DNA of 64,000 nucleotides from Brachypodium distachyon (Eukaryota; Streptophyta; Magnoliopsida; Poales; Poaceae): NCBI RefSeq assembly GCF_000005505.3, contig NC_016133.3, positions 6,076,001 to 6,140,000 of the forward strand, read 5' to 3'. Shown piece by piece: positions 37,201 to 47,755 of this stretch (position 1 is its first letter; each line of letters starts with the position of its first letter). The notes under the pieces were generated by a model. It saw only the letters and a program-made list of their open reading frames with translations, ran no database searches and was not told where the DNA came from. The position numbers and the translations under genes were made by a program.

Positions 37201-39406
37201 ATCATCAGAGCCAGTAATTAAAAATGGGCGATCACCACCAGTGAAGTAATCAAGACAGTTCACGCCTTTTGAATGGCCATCTAACGTGAAGTTGGGATCA
37301 GGAGAACCAATACTCCATATCTGAAATTAAATATTAGAATATCACTGTCAGGCACAGACCACCATACACAACAGGGCACAATTTTCACCAGCACCTTTTT
37401 GAGAAAAAAAATACAGACCTTTATTGTGCGATCAAGAGATGCACTAGCAAAAGTATTGGTATCCTTTGGGTTAAATGTGACTTGCATCACATAATGAGAA
37501 TGCCCCTCAAATACGTGAGTGCACGCCCAACCCTTATCCCAATCCCAAAGCTTGATCAGCATGTCATCAGATGATGACAACACAAAAGGCTGGGTTGGAT
37601 GAACAGCCACACACCTGATGTAATCGGTATGAGCTTCAAATACCTTGACCTTATCCATTGTATTGTAATTGTACACACGGATATGCATATCATCAGCACC
37701 AGCAACCACCCATTGCTTTCGTGCAATAAATTTAGCCGAACGAACTGTAATTGGCATAATATATTAACATGATGGTATACAAGGGAAGAGAAGTAAGCAA
37801 TTATGTTGGAAAGCATACCTGGTAAATCTGTGACTTCAAATGATTTCACCATTGTCTGGGGATAAATGAATATATTTTCATCAGTAAGTTTTAAAAACAA
37901 CTATATAAATTCATTTATCTCGGTTATGATAAAACGGATAGTTGTATTTACTATTTTTATTTTCCACCTCCTCTGTTCCCTTAGAAATTATGGAACCACT
38001 GTACTATCTTTTCTGCCATCTACTAATGGGGTTTACTCGTGAGGTTTTACTTTTCTCATATCTAATTAGTCACAAACCATTTACAGGTCCCACTTATATA
38101 TTGACTAGTTGTCTGCCTGTGCTTTGCAACGGAATCACCAAGACAAGAAAAATTACAGCTAAAAACAACATGATAGTCAGGCTATGAACCAATGCCATAA
38201 AGGCTGATGACAAGCTTTGCTGGATTTGAAGTACGAACCCAAACTCATGGAGATTGAAGTGGAGACGAGAGGCAGAGACTATGCAATGGAAGGTTATGGC
38301 TTGATGTTCCAACTCATGGTTTGCACCCTCTACTTGTCAGACATGAGAAGAGAAGGGTTGGGAAGAAGTGAACGGACAACCACCAACTCCAAAGTTTATA
38401 AGTAGGAAAGAATACTAAACACTCATCCATCACAATAACTTTGTGGAAGGTCCCAATTACTTTTGTCTTCGACAGCACATTTTTTGGAAGTGCCATTAAA
38501 GCCTTTCTCTCTGGGGTTTATGTAATCACTAATCTGGAAATTTCAGATCAAATTCACCATGATATACACCCTAAGATGCATCCCAGAGAACGCACCCCTT
38601 AAATCTAAATGCAGCTATTTACAGCAAATTCAAATCATCTTTATTTCTACATATGTATAAAAATATTATTTCAATGCAAAAGCAATACGCAAGGTACAAG
38701 TAACACCATCATCAGTTGATCATTGTTTAAGGGACTATAATCTTCATCCAGTTTAGTTAAGAAATTACAAAGGCAAGCTAGTGTGAGCCTACCTGCGTCT
38801 GGTAGTTCCAGATGCAGACACTCCCCGAGTAGAGACTTGACAAAATCCTGTATCACACAAGAGAGTCATGCAAATAACCGTCGAAGAAGTGTCGATAGCT
38901 GGCACATCAATGTTGTACCCAAAATAAAAAATCATGTTCATGTCACGCAGACTGCCCACTCACCATGGCTCTGTCGGATGCAGATCCACAGACTTGACCC
39001 GCTCCGACCTCTGCGCGAGCTTCCTCTGATCCAACCAAACACAAGACCAACATAAGCGACGCCACACCAAACATTTACCGAGTTGATCCTATAGCACGAG
39101 GCATCAAGATTACCTTGATATCCAACCGGAGCGGCTGCCACATCATGGCCATCACCCAAAGACAAGGACACGAAAAAAATGGAAATCACGTCAGTAGATG
39201 CACCAAAACCCCAGATCCACTGGGAATTCGACGGGTCTCGCGGCGGATCTCGCCACGGCGAGGCATAGCCGGCGCGCGATACGAACTTCCCGAGCGACGG
39301 TTTGGCCTCGCCATCGCGTGATCTCGGATCGCATTCGCGTCTAAGCGGCGAGAAACGCAGGGAGGAAGCGGGGCTGCCGGGAGGGCGGGAGAGAAGCACG
39401 TACCAT
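29059..39406 (-). CDS. COPB2: Coatomer subunit beta' (beta'-COP), copy 2, intact
   Basis: Exons in transcript order: 39404-39406, 39114-39134, 38964-39025, 38793-38847, 37819-37855, 37419-37744, 37189-37320, 36961-37109, 36161-36229, 35337-35487, 35180-35245, 34439-34627, 33681-33821, 33514-33588, 33101-33277, 32908-32999, 32705-32821, 32516-32630, 32363-32434, 31701-31897, 31516-31609, 31260-31366, 30628-30796, 29059-29202. They total 2760 nt, 919 aa, with no internal stop. Exon 1 contributes only the ATG before the donor GTACGT; exon 2 codes PLRLDIK. Residues of about 1-300 form WD40 repeats ([27 protein letters not shown]), followed by a second propeller, an alpha-solenoid and an acidic tail. 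This is beta'-COP of the COPI coat, which binds dilysine cargo signals in Golgi-to-ER transport. Exon 18 ends AAG|GC, a GC donor also present in copy 1. This is presumably the working copy. Confidence 0.95.
30452..30533. mobile_element. Palindromic Stowaway-type MITE in coatomer copy 2
   Basis: CTCCCTCCGACCCATATTAC is paired with GTAATATGGGTCGGAGGGAG. The centre is ATTTAGTACAACTTTGTACTAAAT. About 82 bp, TA-flanked. It lies between exons 23 and 24, about 95 bases downstream of exon 23. Copy 1 has only a right-end scrap (GGATCGGAGGGAGTA, 15640-15654) in the same intron. Confidence 0.9.
31175..31236. repeat. Compound (GAT)n-(TTA)n microsatellite
   Basis: GAT repeats run straight into ATT repeats just downstream of the donor of exon 31260-31366 of coatomer copy 2. 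They sit at the tail of the small element that starts near 30975. Confidence 0.9.
33388..33403. mobile_element. Stowaway right-end scrap
   Basis: Only TTATGGATCGGAGGGAGTA-like sequence remains. The left end was not found. It is specific to coatomer copy 2. Confidence 0.5.
33905..33995. mobile_element. Stowaway fragment lacking its left end, coatomer copy 2
   Basis: GTATCTAGACACTTTTTAGG, GATACATCCATTT and GACAAGAATTATGGAACGG are the right two-thirds of the 113-bp family seen at 4942 and 44765. The left CTCCCTCCGT end is gone. Confidence 0.75.
34912..35030. repeat. Inverted duplication forming a hairpin in coatomer copy 2
   Basis: CACCAAAATAACTCATTA...CCTGCACGTTTTAAAAC (34912-34960) is repeated as its complement at 34984-35030 with a loop of about 23 bases. 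Copy 1 has only one, diverged, arm at the matching place (near 21230-21290). The second arm therefore probably arose in copy 2. Confidence 0.8.
35601..35900. mobile_element. Non-autonomous DNA element A in coatomer copy 2
   Basis: It starts with a GTGCTTTGCTACGGAAT word and contains AAAAATTACAGCTAAAAACA, CTTTGCTGGATTTGAA and AAGTGAACGGACGACCAC. The same words in the same order recur at 38106-38410, and the last one recurs at 31139-31165. No transposase frame is present. The ends resemble the widespread grass elements beginning with GTGCGTTGC-type words. The superfamily is not decided. Confidence 0.6.
36770..36812. mobile_element. Stowaway right-half fragment
   Basis: GACACTTATTATGGATCGGAG GGAGTA matches the right half of the element at 46260-46336. 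The left half is missing. It lies in a coatomer copy 2 intron. Confidence 0.6.
38106..38410. mobile_element. Non-autonomous DNA element B in coatomer copy 2
   Basis: It is related to the element at 35601-35900 along its full length, with about 300 bp shared, including CTGTGCTTTGCAACGGAAT at the start and GTTTATAAGTAGGAAAGA at the end. It lies in the long intron between exons 4 and 5. Copy 1 lacks it. Confidence 0.6.
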
Positions 39407-39699
39407 TGTGACGCCCGCGACGGCTAGGGCCGCGACGCGGCGAGGGAGGCGCGCGGGGACGGACGGGAACCTCGGGGTTCGAGGTTCCTAGGGTTTGTGG
39501 GGCGCGGGAGCGGGAGAGGCGGAGCCGCGCTGGGTGGCCTCTCTCGCCGGGCAGGGAGGGGAAGGAAGGGCGCGACAGGGAGGAGAAGAATTTGCGAATG
39601 GAGGGGCAGGAAGTGGGCGATGGCCGATGGCAGAAACGGGTAAACGGGTCTTGGTCGCTGGGGAGGGAGGTTGATTGGATCTGAAGGTTGTGTGCTGTG

Positions 39700-40640
39700 C
39701 TGCCTTTCCGATGTTGACTTCTCGTGCTGACGTTGTAGCTAAGCAACACTATATATCGAAAAAAAAACACTATATCGAAGTTCGTTTGTTTTTGATACCA
39801 TACCAAGGGATTATGTTTTTTCTTAGGCTGGATCAAAATTAAATTACTACAGAGCAGTAGAGGTAGAGATTTTTTTTGATGGAAAAACGGTAAGGAGACC
39901 CTTCTCATCCTGTTTAGTTCAATCAAATTAACTAAAATTTTAAAGTCACGCCACATTTTGAAATACACCATTTCTGAGGTTTATTCAACAAGCACATTCT
40001 ACAACATACTAATTTTGAAGTGGTCGTCCGGTTAGTATTCCTGCTATCTAGCATGTGTTAATCTGACATAATTAAATCATGACAAGACATAACCTAAAAA
40101 GAGGAAAATTCAAAAATCTGGAGACTGTGTTTTTTGCACTGAAAAAGAAATTCTACAGCATCTTCTCTTTGGCCGTGTGATTGCAATGTCAGTGCGGGTA
40201 TTCTTGTCTACCTTTTTTCTTCAGAAAGATATAGTCGTTGGTATTGTTTTCCATATCTACCGGGTGGGTTGCTTCTAAAAATCATGCAGGCATAAATTAT
40301 GTTTGCGCGACTGTTCTCTTAAGTTCACGAAACATTCACAACAATATGAATTTTGGTCATCCCCTTTGTCTGATATTAAGCGTGTCTTAAAAACAGTTAA
40401 GGAATGGACTCTTCTTTACAAAGAGCCGACAACGAATCTGATAAATATTGCATGCATGCAGGTTTACAATATTCTGAAAGCTCCACATCTCCTGCCTACG
40501 GCAGCTGCTTTATGTGTGGCTATGGAGCATTAGAGCTTCTTTGATCATTGCAAAGCGCCGTTAATTCCAATGATTTATGAGTATATATTTTATTGAAAAA
40601 ATTTCACAAGCAAGTAAATATGGCAGCACCTGTTTTTATA
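39700..40640. other. No assured gene
   Basis: An open frame at 40303-40533 has no recognisable domain. Its position directly upstream of the ABCA remnants allows it to be part of that decayed gene, but I cannot align it. Confidence 0.3.
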
Positions 40641-40668
40641 GCTTATAGAAGAATGAATTGATCCTGCA

Positions 40669-41694
40669 GGTAATTTTCAGCAACCTTGTACATGAGAAGG
40701 GGAAAAAAGCTTAGGATAATGATGAAGATGCATGGTCTTGGAGATTTACCATATTGGGCTATATACTATTGATATTTTATTCTTCTGTCAGTGATTTATG
40801 TGTTGTCGTCCTTCATGCTATTTGGTTCAGTGTTTGGTAAGATAATGCTTGATTACTTTCATGACTATGTCTATGTTTTGGTAGAAAGAAATATTTTTTT
40901 ACGTGGATCTGATAATCGAAATTTTTATTTCACCAATTTTAATTGGTTCTTTCTTTGGTTAATTGAAATTGCTAAAAATAATGCAGAAATGAGTATCATG
41001 AAACTGCTGTAAATTAGAAGTTTGCTTTATACTCTTATCTCTATTTCCAGGTTTAAGCATCTTCCGACTGAATAACTTTGGCGTACAGTTTGTGTTCTAC
41101 TTTCATTTGCATTTCTTATGGCAACATGCTTCTCAAATGTGAGGACAGCTTTACACAAAGTCACAAATAGTTTTGCTACGTCCATTCCATTAGATGGTAT
41201 GAAATTATCTGATCTTACTATTTGGCACATCACGCTGCAGTGACAAGATATTTCTACATATTTGCGCCTGGCCTTCTAGGAGAATTTCTATTCAAGTCCT
41301 ATGTTAAAGACATTTTCCTCTCGAGTACGTATGCAAGTTTATCTCCATAGAAGTATCGTTATGCAGTTCATATTAGAATTTTAGGGCTTCTTTTATCCAA
41401 GTGTTAGTCCTTTATTCCATTTGCCCATTTCTAGGAAGCTGGATTACACTTCTGGAACTTTCCCTGCATTTTCGTCACTCCACTGCAAATGGAGTTTCTG
41501 GAAAAGAAAATAGGAGCCGTTCAAGCCAACCAAGGAAACAGTAGCAGTTTCTGGAAAAGAGAAGAAGCGGTGGGAAGCTATTCGTAAGCACTCGCCTGGG
41601 TGGGAACCGTTCTCAAGCTGCTCAACAGCAAAATGATACAACTTCAGAACTTCAAAACTTCAGTTAAAATGGAGAATGAAGATGTTATCAAAGA
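40669..41694 (+). pseudogene. ABCA-type transporter remnant, second half of a membrane domain
   Basis: Exon-like pieces match the membrane region of plant ABCA half-size transporters. After the acceptor at about 40668 come VIFSNLVHEKG and LRIMMKMHGLGDLPYW, then VIYVLSSFMLFGSVFG to a GTAAGA donor near 40836. After an acceptor at about 41051 come FRLNNFGVQFVFYF and FAFLMATCFSNVRTA. LLGEFLFKSYVKDIF lies near 41273-41320, SWITLLEL near 41439, and VKMENEDVIKE before GTGGGT at 41695. The breaks are a frame change in the EKGKK region, a TGA near 40771, a small deletion after FVFYF and a frame change after SWITLLEL. This transporter family moves lipids or fatty acids across membranes; nothing functional can remain here. 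Confidence 0.8.
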
Positions 41695-42178
41695 GGTGGG
41701 TATCTTACTGTAGATGCTCCAGCCAGTGTTATCCTTCTATAAACAATAATAATCCTTTGCTTATGATTAGTTCATTTAATCTTAATTAAAATCATTGGTG
41801 AAAGTAGTCAGTGTGTAAGTTTATCATGCAACCATGTTATGTTTAAAGTTGAGGCTGGAGTTACATTTCGGTCCTTCTCTACATTTTGACAAACTTCAGT
41901 GTTGTGTACAACTTTAATTTGTGAGACTCCTTAACCTAGAATGCAATCAGGATGAAATTTTATCTATCTAGCACATGTACCTAGGAGACACAAAATGTTT
42001 AATAGTGGCAAGCATGGTCCGGTTTCATTATATCTTTGCTAAAATTTTAACCAGCTGGTGTTGACGATACGTACTTCGTGTGTCGTACCAACGGGCCCAT
42101 TTGTTAGGGACAGTTGAGATTGAGATGAGATTGCTCGCCACACCCCGCTTAAATCTGTTCTGCGAAGACATCGATCAA

Positions 42179-42290
42179 CTCCTCCGATCCATATTAATTG
42201 TCGAACTATTACATATGTCTAGATGCTTTTTAGACATAGATATATTCATATTTGGACAAAATTAAAACAATTAATATTGATCGGAGGGAG
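42179..42290. mobile_element. Stowaway-type MITE
   Basis: It has ends CTCCTCCGATCCATATTAAT and ATTAATATTGATCGGAGGGAG, an internal TGTCTAGATGCTTTTTAG, and TA on the right. It lies within the decayed ABCA locus. Confidence 0.85.
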
Positions 42291-42504
42291 TACCACAACT
42301 TTAACGATACGCCGAAGAGTGCATCAATTCAATAAATTGTTAGCATTCCAACGTGTGTAATGTATATTTAGTCTTTTAAGATGTGCTAGTATGAACATGC
42401 ACCTGACAGATGCAATAAAACAGAGGGAGCACTAGTACGTAGAAAGTTTCTAGCAAGGTCTGTTTTGGAACTTCAAAAGGGCAGTCGTGCATTTTTATTT
42501 AGGG

Positions 42505-43015
42505 TTAATTGGATCTATGCGACTCTCTATTTCACCGGTTGGAAATATGTCATTACAAAAACTTACATGGAGAAATGCCACTCTAACTTTCTTATACCTC
42601 TATCAATGCCATTATTTAAAATAATACTCCTAGTTACAACGTTCAGCAGTACGTTCGAATCATCCGGGCGCCATAAAAGTTTAAAAAATTCAAATTTAGC
42701 CCAAAATTCAATCTTCTCAGAAAAATCTATAAAAATTACAGAAAATAAAAAATAGTAATATGAGTTCACCGTTGGGGACGGGACATGAGGAGAGCGTGGG
42801 GAATAAGAGGAATAGAACTCTTTGACTTGGGATGAGAAAAAAACTGTTCATATAAAGTTATGTCTATATGTATTTAGACAGTATACGTGCTGGTATTGGA
42901 CAAAATGGCATGAATAGAGGTACAAAAAAGTTAGAATAGCATTTCTCTAATTCAAGTTTTTGTAACGGCATATCTACAACCGGTGGAAATTATAACGGCA
43001 CAGATTTTTATTCAC
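42505..43015. mobile_element. Foldback element of about 0.5 kb with arms of about 110 bp
   Basis: The left arm reads TTTCACCGGTTGG, CATTACAAAAACTT, GAGAAATGCCACTCTAAC and ATACCTCTATCAATGCCAT. The reverse complement of the right arm gives TTTCCACCGGTTG, CGTTACAAAAACTT, GAGAAATGCTATTCTAAC and GTACCTCTATTCATGCCAT. Order and spacing agree over about 110 bp. The loop is AT-rich with no transposase. Mutator-like or other MITE. Target duplication not certain. Confidence 0.8.
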
Positions 43016-43084
43016 GACAGTAAAACCCAGCCATCTCGGAGCGTTCTCAGGTCGCTTGCCTACTTTACCGTCCGGAACTCCGGA

Positions 43085-43600
43085 TCACCCTATCTGGTCG
43101 TTTCTGACCGTCCAACGTGGCTGCAAATCCGCACGAGCTGACTGGTCCGACGGGCCGCTGTTCCAGCAGAAAAATCTGAGATCTTTGATTGATTGGGCCT
43201 GGTGCAACGGCCCATCTCGGCCATGTGAGCGTTCTCCCGGCCCGTAAACGTCTGCGCCCGCCAGTGATCTAGGCAGACGTAAGGCTCCTCGAGTTCTCTC
43301 CTCCACCATGCGCCGGCAGGTCTCCTAAATTCGATCACATCCGCGGCATCTGCCCGGCGAGGGCACGGTGTCGAGGTGGGCGTTGCACACGGCCTCCGTT
43401 CCGCCCGGCAACCACAGATCTTTCGCGGTGGGAACGACCTCGACGACGGAGAACACGGCGGCTGATGCGTACGCAGCGCGAGCAACGCGTCGGCGAGCGC
43501 TCCGGACTCCTCGGCGGCGAGCAAAAACCTGCAGTAGGCGGCGGCCATGCGCTCAGCGGCGGCGGTGAGACTGAGACCGTGAGACTTCTTGGCACGGCAC
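43085..43600 (-). other. GC-rich block with a conserved-looking open frame, unidentified
   Basis: The minus frame starting at 43548 begins MAAAYCRFLLAAEESGALAD and is alanine/arginine-rich. It could be an exon of an unknown gene or a captured fragment. Competing frames on both strands are just as long, so coding status is unproven. No domain was recognised. Confidence 0.3.
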
Positions 43601-44764
43601 TGGAAGCCTGAGGTTGAGGAGGGTGTCCTGGAAGGCTTGTTGCGCCTCGCAGTCGTGGTTACTGAGAGTCCATGGTTTGGTCAGTGGTCTTTCGATGGCA
43701 AAAATTTCTGGAATTTGAAATCGATTTAAACCTTTACTGGTTTATGACCTGCTCAGTTTTTACTTTGGCAATATCCTGACCTGTTCTTCTGAACTTGTAT
43801 TGGGAGCATATTAATAGCTGTAATATGTTTTAAGACTTCCTATCTTTTGTAACGATCACATGATGGGAAACCAAATTCAGTGAGTTGAGTCCTGACACTA
43901 TAGACCGTGCATATACGTTAGTTTTTTTACTGTAAAACAATGAGCTTTTGTGTTTTTAATTTGAATATTGTACACTTTACAGTAGTATAAACACTCACAG
44001 TGCAGGCTTATCATATTGGTAAGGAGATTATACATAACAAATTATGGATATCATGATGCAATGTCTTGCTTTTATATGGGTGTCAGTTTGTCGGAGCAGA
44101 ATTTGGTGTAGCACATCAGTGCAACAACAAGTGCCGGAGGTGAGATCTCTGTTAATGCTTTCTGACACCACTTCTTTTGTTCTATTTTTCTTTAGACTTA
44201 TTGTTCAGGATTATATGCAAACCAAGCACTTCATACTGCAGGACTAGATCGTCAAGAAAAAAAATACTGCAGGACTACAACAAATTCTTATTTCATTAAA
44301 AATAATACTATGGCATGGATTTATGTTTTCAAATTTTCCAGTTTGATTGGCACAATCAGAAATAATAACTTGAACTCTTGAAGTAATGAACTTCAATTGA
44401 ACTATAATTCTGTTTTTTACCTTCATATATTTTTCCTTTGGTATTTGTACATTTAGCAGAAAATTGTATTTTTTTTCTTAGCAACATGGCTTTCACATTT
44501 CTTTTTATCTCATAACCCAGTCGTTTCATCAAGTTAATTTGTTGATCTCCAATTTAATCAAAATGGAAATATCTCAGGAACTGCCATAAGGATTTGCCTT
44601 TGGAAACAATCTCATGTCTGTCCAATATCTGACATAAAGAAACTATGACAGAGTTTGCATTTTATGTTCTGCACCATCAGTCCATCAGAGGTAACAAGGC
44701 CATCACAATTTAACTTTTGAATACACTATTCTAACTTTTTTTTTTGGGATTACTATATTTTATA

Positions 44765-44877
44765 CTACCTCCGTTCCATAATTCTTGTCTCAAATTTGTC
44801 TAAAAATGGATGTATCGATTTATAAAAAGTGTCTACATACATGTATTACTTCGACAAGAATTATGGAACGGAGGGAG
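44765..44877. mobile_element. Stowaway MITE
   Basis: It is 113 bp with CTACCTCCGTTCCATAATTC and GAATTATGGAACGGAGGGAG ends and TA on both sides. It is almost the same as the element in AGD14 intron 1. Confidence 0.9.
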
Positions 44878-46259
44878 TAACATTCTGCATGCTATGGAAG
44901 GGCTGCTCTTTATGATAAACATATGTTTCACTCTATAAGAATCGTTCAGTTTCAGGTATCTAGGCAGTATATATGGAACTATCTACAAAATAAAATACAG
45001 TACAACATTCTAAACGATCTGTTCAAGGGGAAACTACAAATTAGTCTTTCTCAAAAAAAAAACTGCAAATTGGGTATAAACATGTTATTCATAATCTGGT
45101 ATGTATAATCTTCTATCAGATATATATCTTATTGGGAACTAACACTTGGTTAGTCTGAGATACCACATTGTTAACTTAATTTCTCTATAGGAAATAGTTA
45201 TTTGCTCTTATGTTCTTCAGGTGTTGAATGGCAAGCATAAAAGATGTAGTACAGCACGTTGCTTTTCCTCTTGTTTCTTTACAAGTTTCAGTTAGATAAC
45301 CACTGTAATTTGTGCTCTTATTTGCCACTTCTATGTGCGAACTACATCAACTAGAACTCTTGATTTTTAGTACTATTGTTTCAGGACCCGAGAGACATAA
45401 TGGGAGATCATTAATCATTTCACTCTCTCAACCAGTCTAATACGTTTTCTCAACGTAATGTATGATCTTCATTGCAACCAGGAGAGCAGTGGATATTGTG
45501 GACTTTAGTTGTGATGAGCTGGTGGGCCCAAGGTCATATTTGTATCTAAAGATGATCAGGTTAACTCTTGATAACACTGAAACTTATATTCTACATTTTA
45601 TTGATTTCTGGTAGTAGTTACCCTTGTACAGAAGACCATGGTCCGGGAGATTATTATATTCATATCATGTAGCTACTTTCTTATTGCTTACCTAGGTTTC
45701 CAATATTGGAACTGTTGCTGTTAGTAGTACCTATCTTTGGCATATCAACTATGTATGCTCCAGGATATGGTTGTGGTGTTCATGCCGAAATGTCCGATGA
45801 TAACTGTACGTGTTGTAATTGTTATTCCCTCTCTGGGAAGATGTCCTAATTTTATGTGTCTCAGATATAACATGATTAATGTTTCCAGGATTAACATTTG
45901 AATAAAAGGCAACATTATGCTTTGATGATGGTGTGCTCACCAACGTGGTCACTGTAAAAGTATGCCCCAAGGACGTACTGTGCCGTGGAAATTTTAACCT
46001 TTAAGCCATGTTTGGACTCTTGTTATTTTTAGGAAACTTCTTCAAATTTGAAATAATACCAAAACTTTCCTAGGGAATATCCTTAGCCTTACTGGAAGAG
46101 TGAGAAGCACATCAACTGTATTTCTCATTACAATGAACTTAAAACAAATACATTCCCATGGCGCGGCAATGGTTGCGCAAATGTGTTGCTTATAAGCAAA
46201 ATTTAAACAGTTATGCTCCACAAGGCACATTATGTGAAGTATATATTCAAAATATGTTA

Positions 46260-46336
46260 CTCTCTCCGATCCATAGTAAGTGTCGGAAATGTAGTACAAA
46301 GTTATATTCCAAACACTTATTATGGATCGGAGGGAG
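46260..46336. mobile_element. Short palindromic Stowaway-type MITE
   Basis: CTCTCTCCGATCCATAGTAAG is paired with CTTATTATGGATCGGAGGGAG around a short AT core. About 77 bp, TA-flanked. Confidence 0.85.
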
Positions 46337-46948
46337 TAGATATTATTATATATGTCCTATTTTTCGAAAAAAATCATTTATTATTATTCCTATCTTGACT
46401 CTTGAGACATACCGTATTCCTATCAACTTTTTGTCAGCATAGACGGGCGCGGCAACACGCGCTTTCATGATCTAGTTTATTTACATTAGGAAACAGCATG
46501 TCTAGGGGTTCATGTACTAGGACTGAATTGAACAATTTGGTATTTATCGCAAATGGTTCTTGACAGTACAACCTGTGAACAGCTGATGATGATTGTACAG
46601 AATGATGATTTGGTTATGTGCCTGGTATTTTAAGGATGAACCTCATGAACCTGTCATTCTGTGCTAATAAATGCCCAAATTTTAAGCAAGCTAGTGAATC
46701 CACCTCATGAACCTGGTATTTATATGGATGAACTAGCTCTGGATTAGGCCCAGCATCAAGGAATGAATGACTTATGGAATGCTGTAAAGTCCACCAAACA
46801 GTAAAGGGCTATATTTCTCATGAGTACAGTATTTTACATCGAATTCTCATATATCAATACATTTTTCAGGTCAGTCAATTACTGCATTTTCATGCCTGTG
46901 CATCTTGAATTCACATAAACACACTTCCATCAATTTGAAGTGCATTCA

Positions 46949-47035
46949 ATGGAGGAAGCTGAAGTTCTATGTGACCACATTGGGATTGTGGCGAATGGTA
47001 CAGCTTGCAGTGCATTGGAAACTCTAAAGAGGTAC
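46949..47035 (+). pseudogene. ABCA-type transporter remnant, end of an ATP-binding domain
   Basis: MEEAEVLCDHIGIVANGT is encoded here, preceded by a codon for serine. The SMEEAE...LCDxxGI pattern follows the switch histidine in the ATP-binding domain of ABCA transporters. It is on the same strand as the membrane-domain pieces 5-6 kb upstream, so both probably come from one gene. The Walker motifs between them were not found. The following ABCA C-terminal tail is not recognisable. Confidence 0.65.
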
Positions 47036-47329
47036 ACTAACATAAGCTAATAAGCCATCAGTTCTATGGTAAGAGCTCAGTCCATCTTGCCTGTGGTAGC
47101 ACACACATCTGATGGCCTCCATGTCAGCTTTAATCACTTTCAAGCATCAATGAACAAACCGAAGAAACTTCATTAGAGTTGACCTCTCACATGCACAATG
47201 GAAAATCTTTCTTTGAAACACACCTACAAGAATATTTTTCTTGAGGTAAGCAAAGTTGTCTTCCAACCATGGGAAGCTTTTTCACAATGCTGTGTACGAA
47301 ATGAACTACGATTTAATTTTTTTTTTATC

Positions 47330-47755
47330 TTACCTAAGCCCAGCTTCTCTTCCAACCAGGGGAAGCTTTTTCACAGTGCTGTGTTCATTTGTTCTCATCA
47401 GCAAGGTAGGCAAGAACATGTAAGGATCCCTGATGAGGTTATTAGTATGTGAAGATGTTGAATCAAGATGCAGGGGCAGAGATGCTGGAGACTTCACTCT
47501 TGGTTCCAGGGGAAGCTTTGTCACAGTGCTGTGTTCATTTGTTCTCATCAGCAAGGTAGGCAAGAACATGTAAGGATCCCTGATGAGGTTATTGGTATGT
47601 GAAGATGTTGAATCAAGATGCAGGGGCAGAGATGCTGGAGACTTCACTCTTGTTTTTTTATCATGATCAGAATTAAACTTTTCTAATAGCCACTTTGGAA
47701 ATCTTGGTGAATCAGTTGCTGAGTACAGTGGTGCTGAAAGTGGGTATATGCGCAA
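47330..47755 (-). CDS. Open frame of 141 codons with a 50-residue in-frame duplication
   Basis: The frame contains two consecutive copies of a 50-residue segment beginning RVKSPASLPLHLDSTSSHTN. They are encoded by two 150-bp units at 47356-47505 and about 47506-47653. It lies directly downstream of the broken RIP domain in a different frame, so it may be the C-terminal extension of that gene rather than a separate gene. No domain was recognised. The unit length, a multiple of three, keeps the frame open. Confidence 0.4.
   Translation of the reverse strand: MRIYPLSAPLYSATDSPRFPKWLLEKFNSDHDKKTRVKSPASLPLHLDSTSSHTNNLIRDPYMFLPTLLMRTNEHSTVTKLPLEPRVKSPASLPLHLDSTSSHTNNLIRDPYMFLPTLLMRTNEHSTVKKLPLVGREAGLR
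47356..47653. repeat. Tandem duplication, 150-bp unit
   Basis: CCAGGGGAAGCTTTTTCACA through GACTTCACTCTTG occurs twice with very few differences. A third partial unit (GGGAAGCTTTTTCACAATGC) lies just to the left at about 47270. Confidence 0.95.

Larger units (their letters stand above)
43700..46900. other. Long gene-poor stretch inside the decayed ABCA locus
   Basis: Between the membrane-domain pieces and the ATP-binding piece I find no Walker A, Walker B or signature motif, only AT-rich sequence and two Stowaway elements. The intermediate exons appear to be deleted or unrecognisable. Confidence 0.45.

Noticed and set aside
39186..39971. 261-codon minus frame upstream of coatomer copy 2
   Set aside because: It runs through intron 1, the leader and upstream DNA with no domain. 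The real start is the ATG at 39404-39406.
40791..41012. 73-codon hydrophobic frame
   Set aside because: Its first part is the ABCA exon and the rest reads into the adjacent intron.
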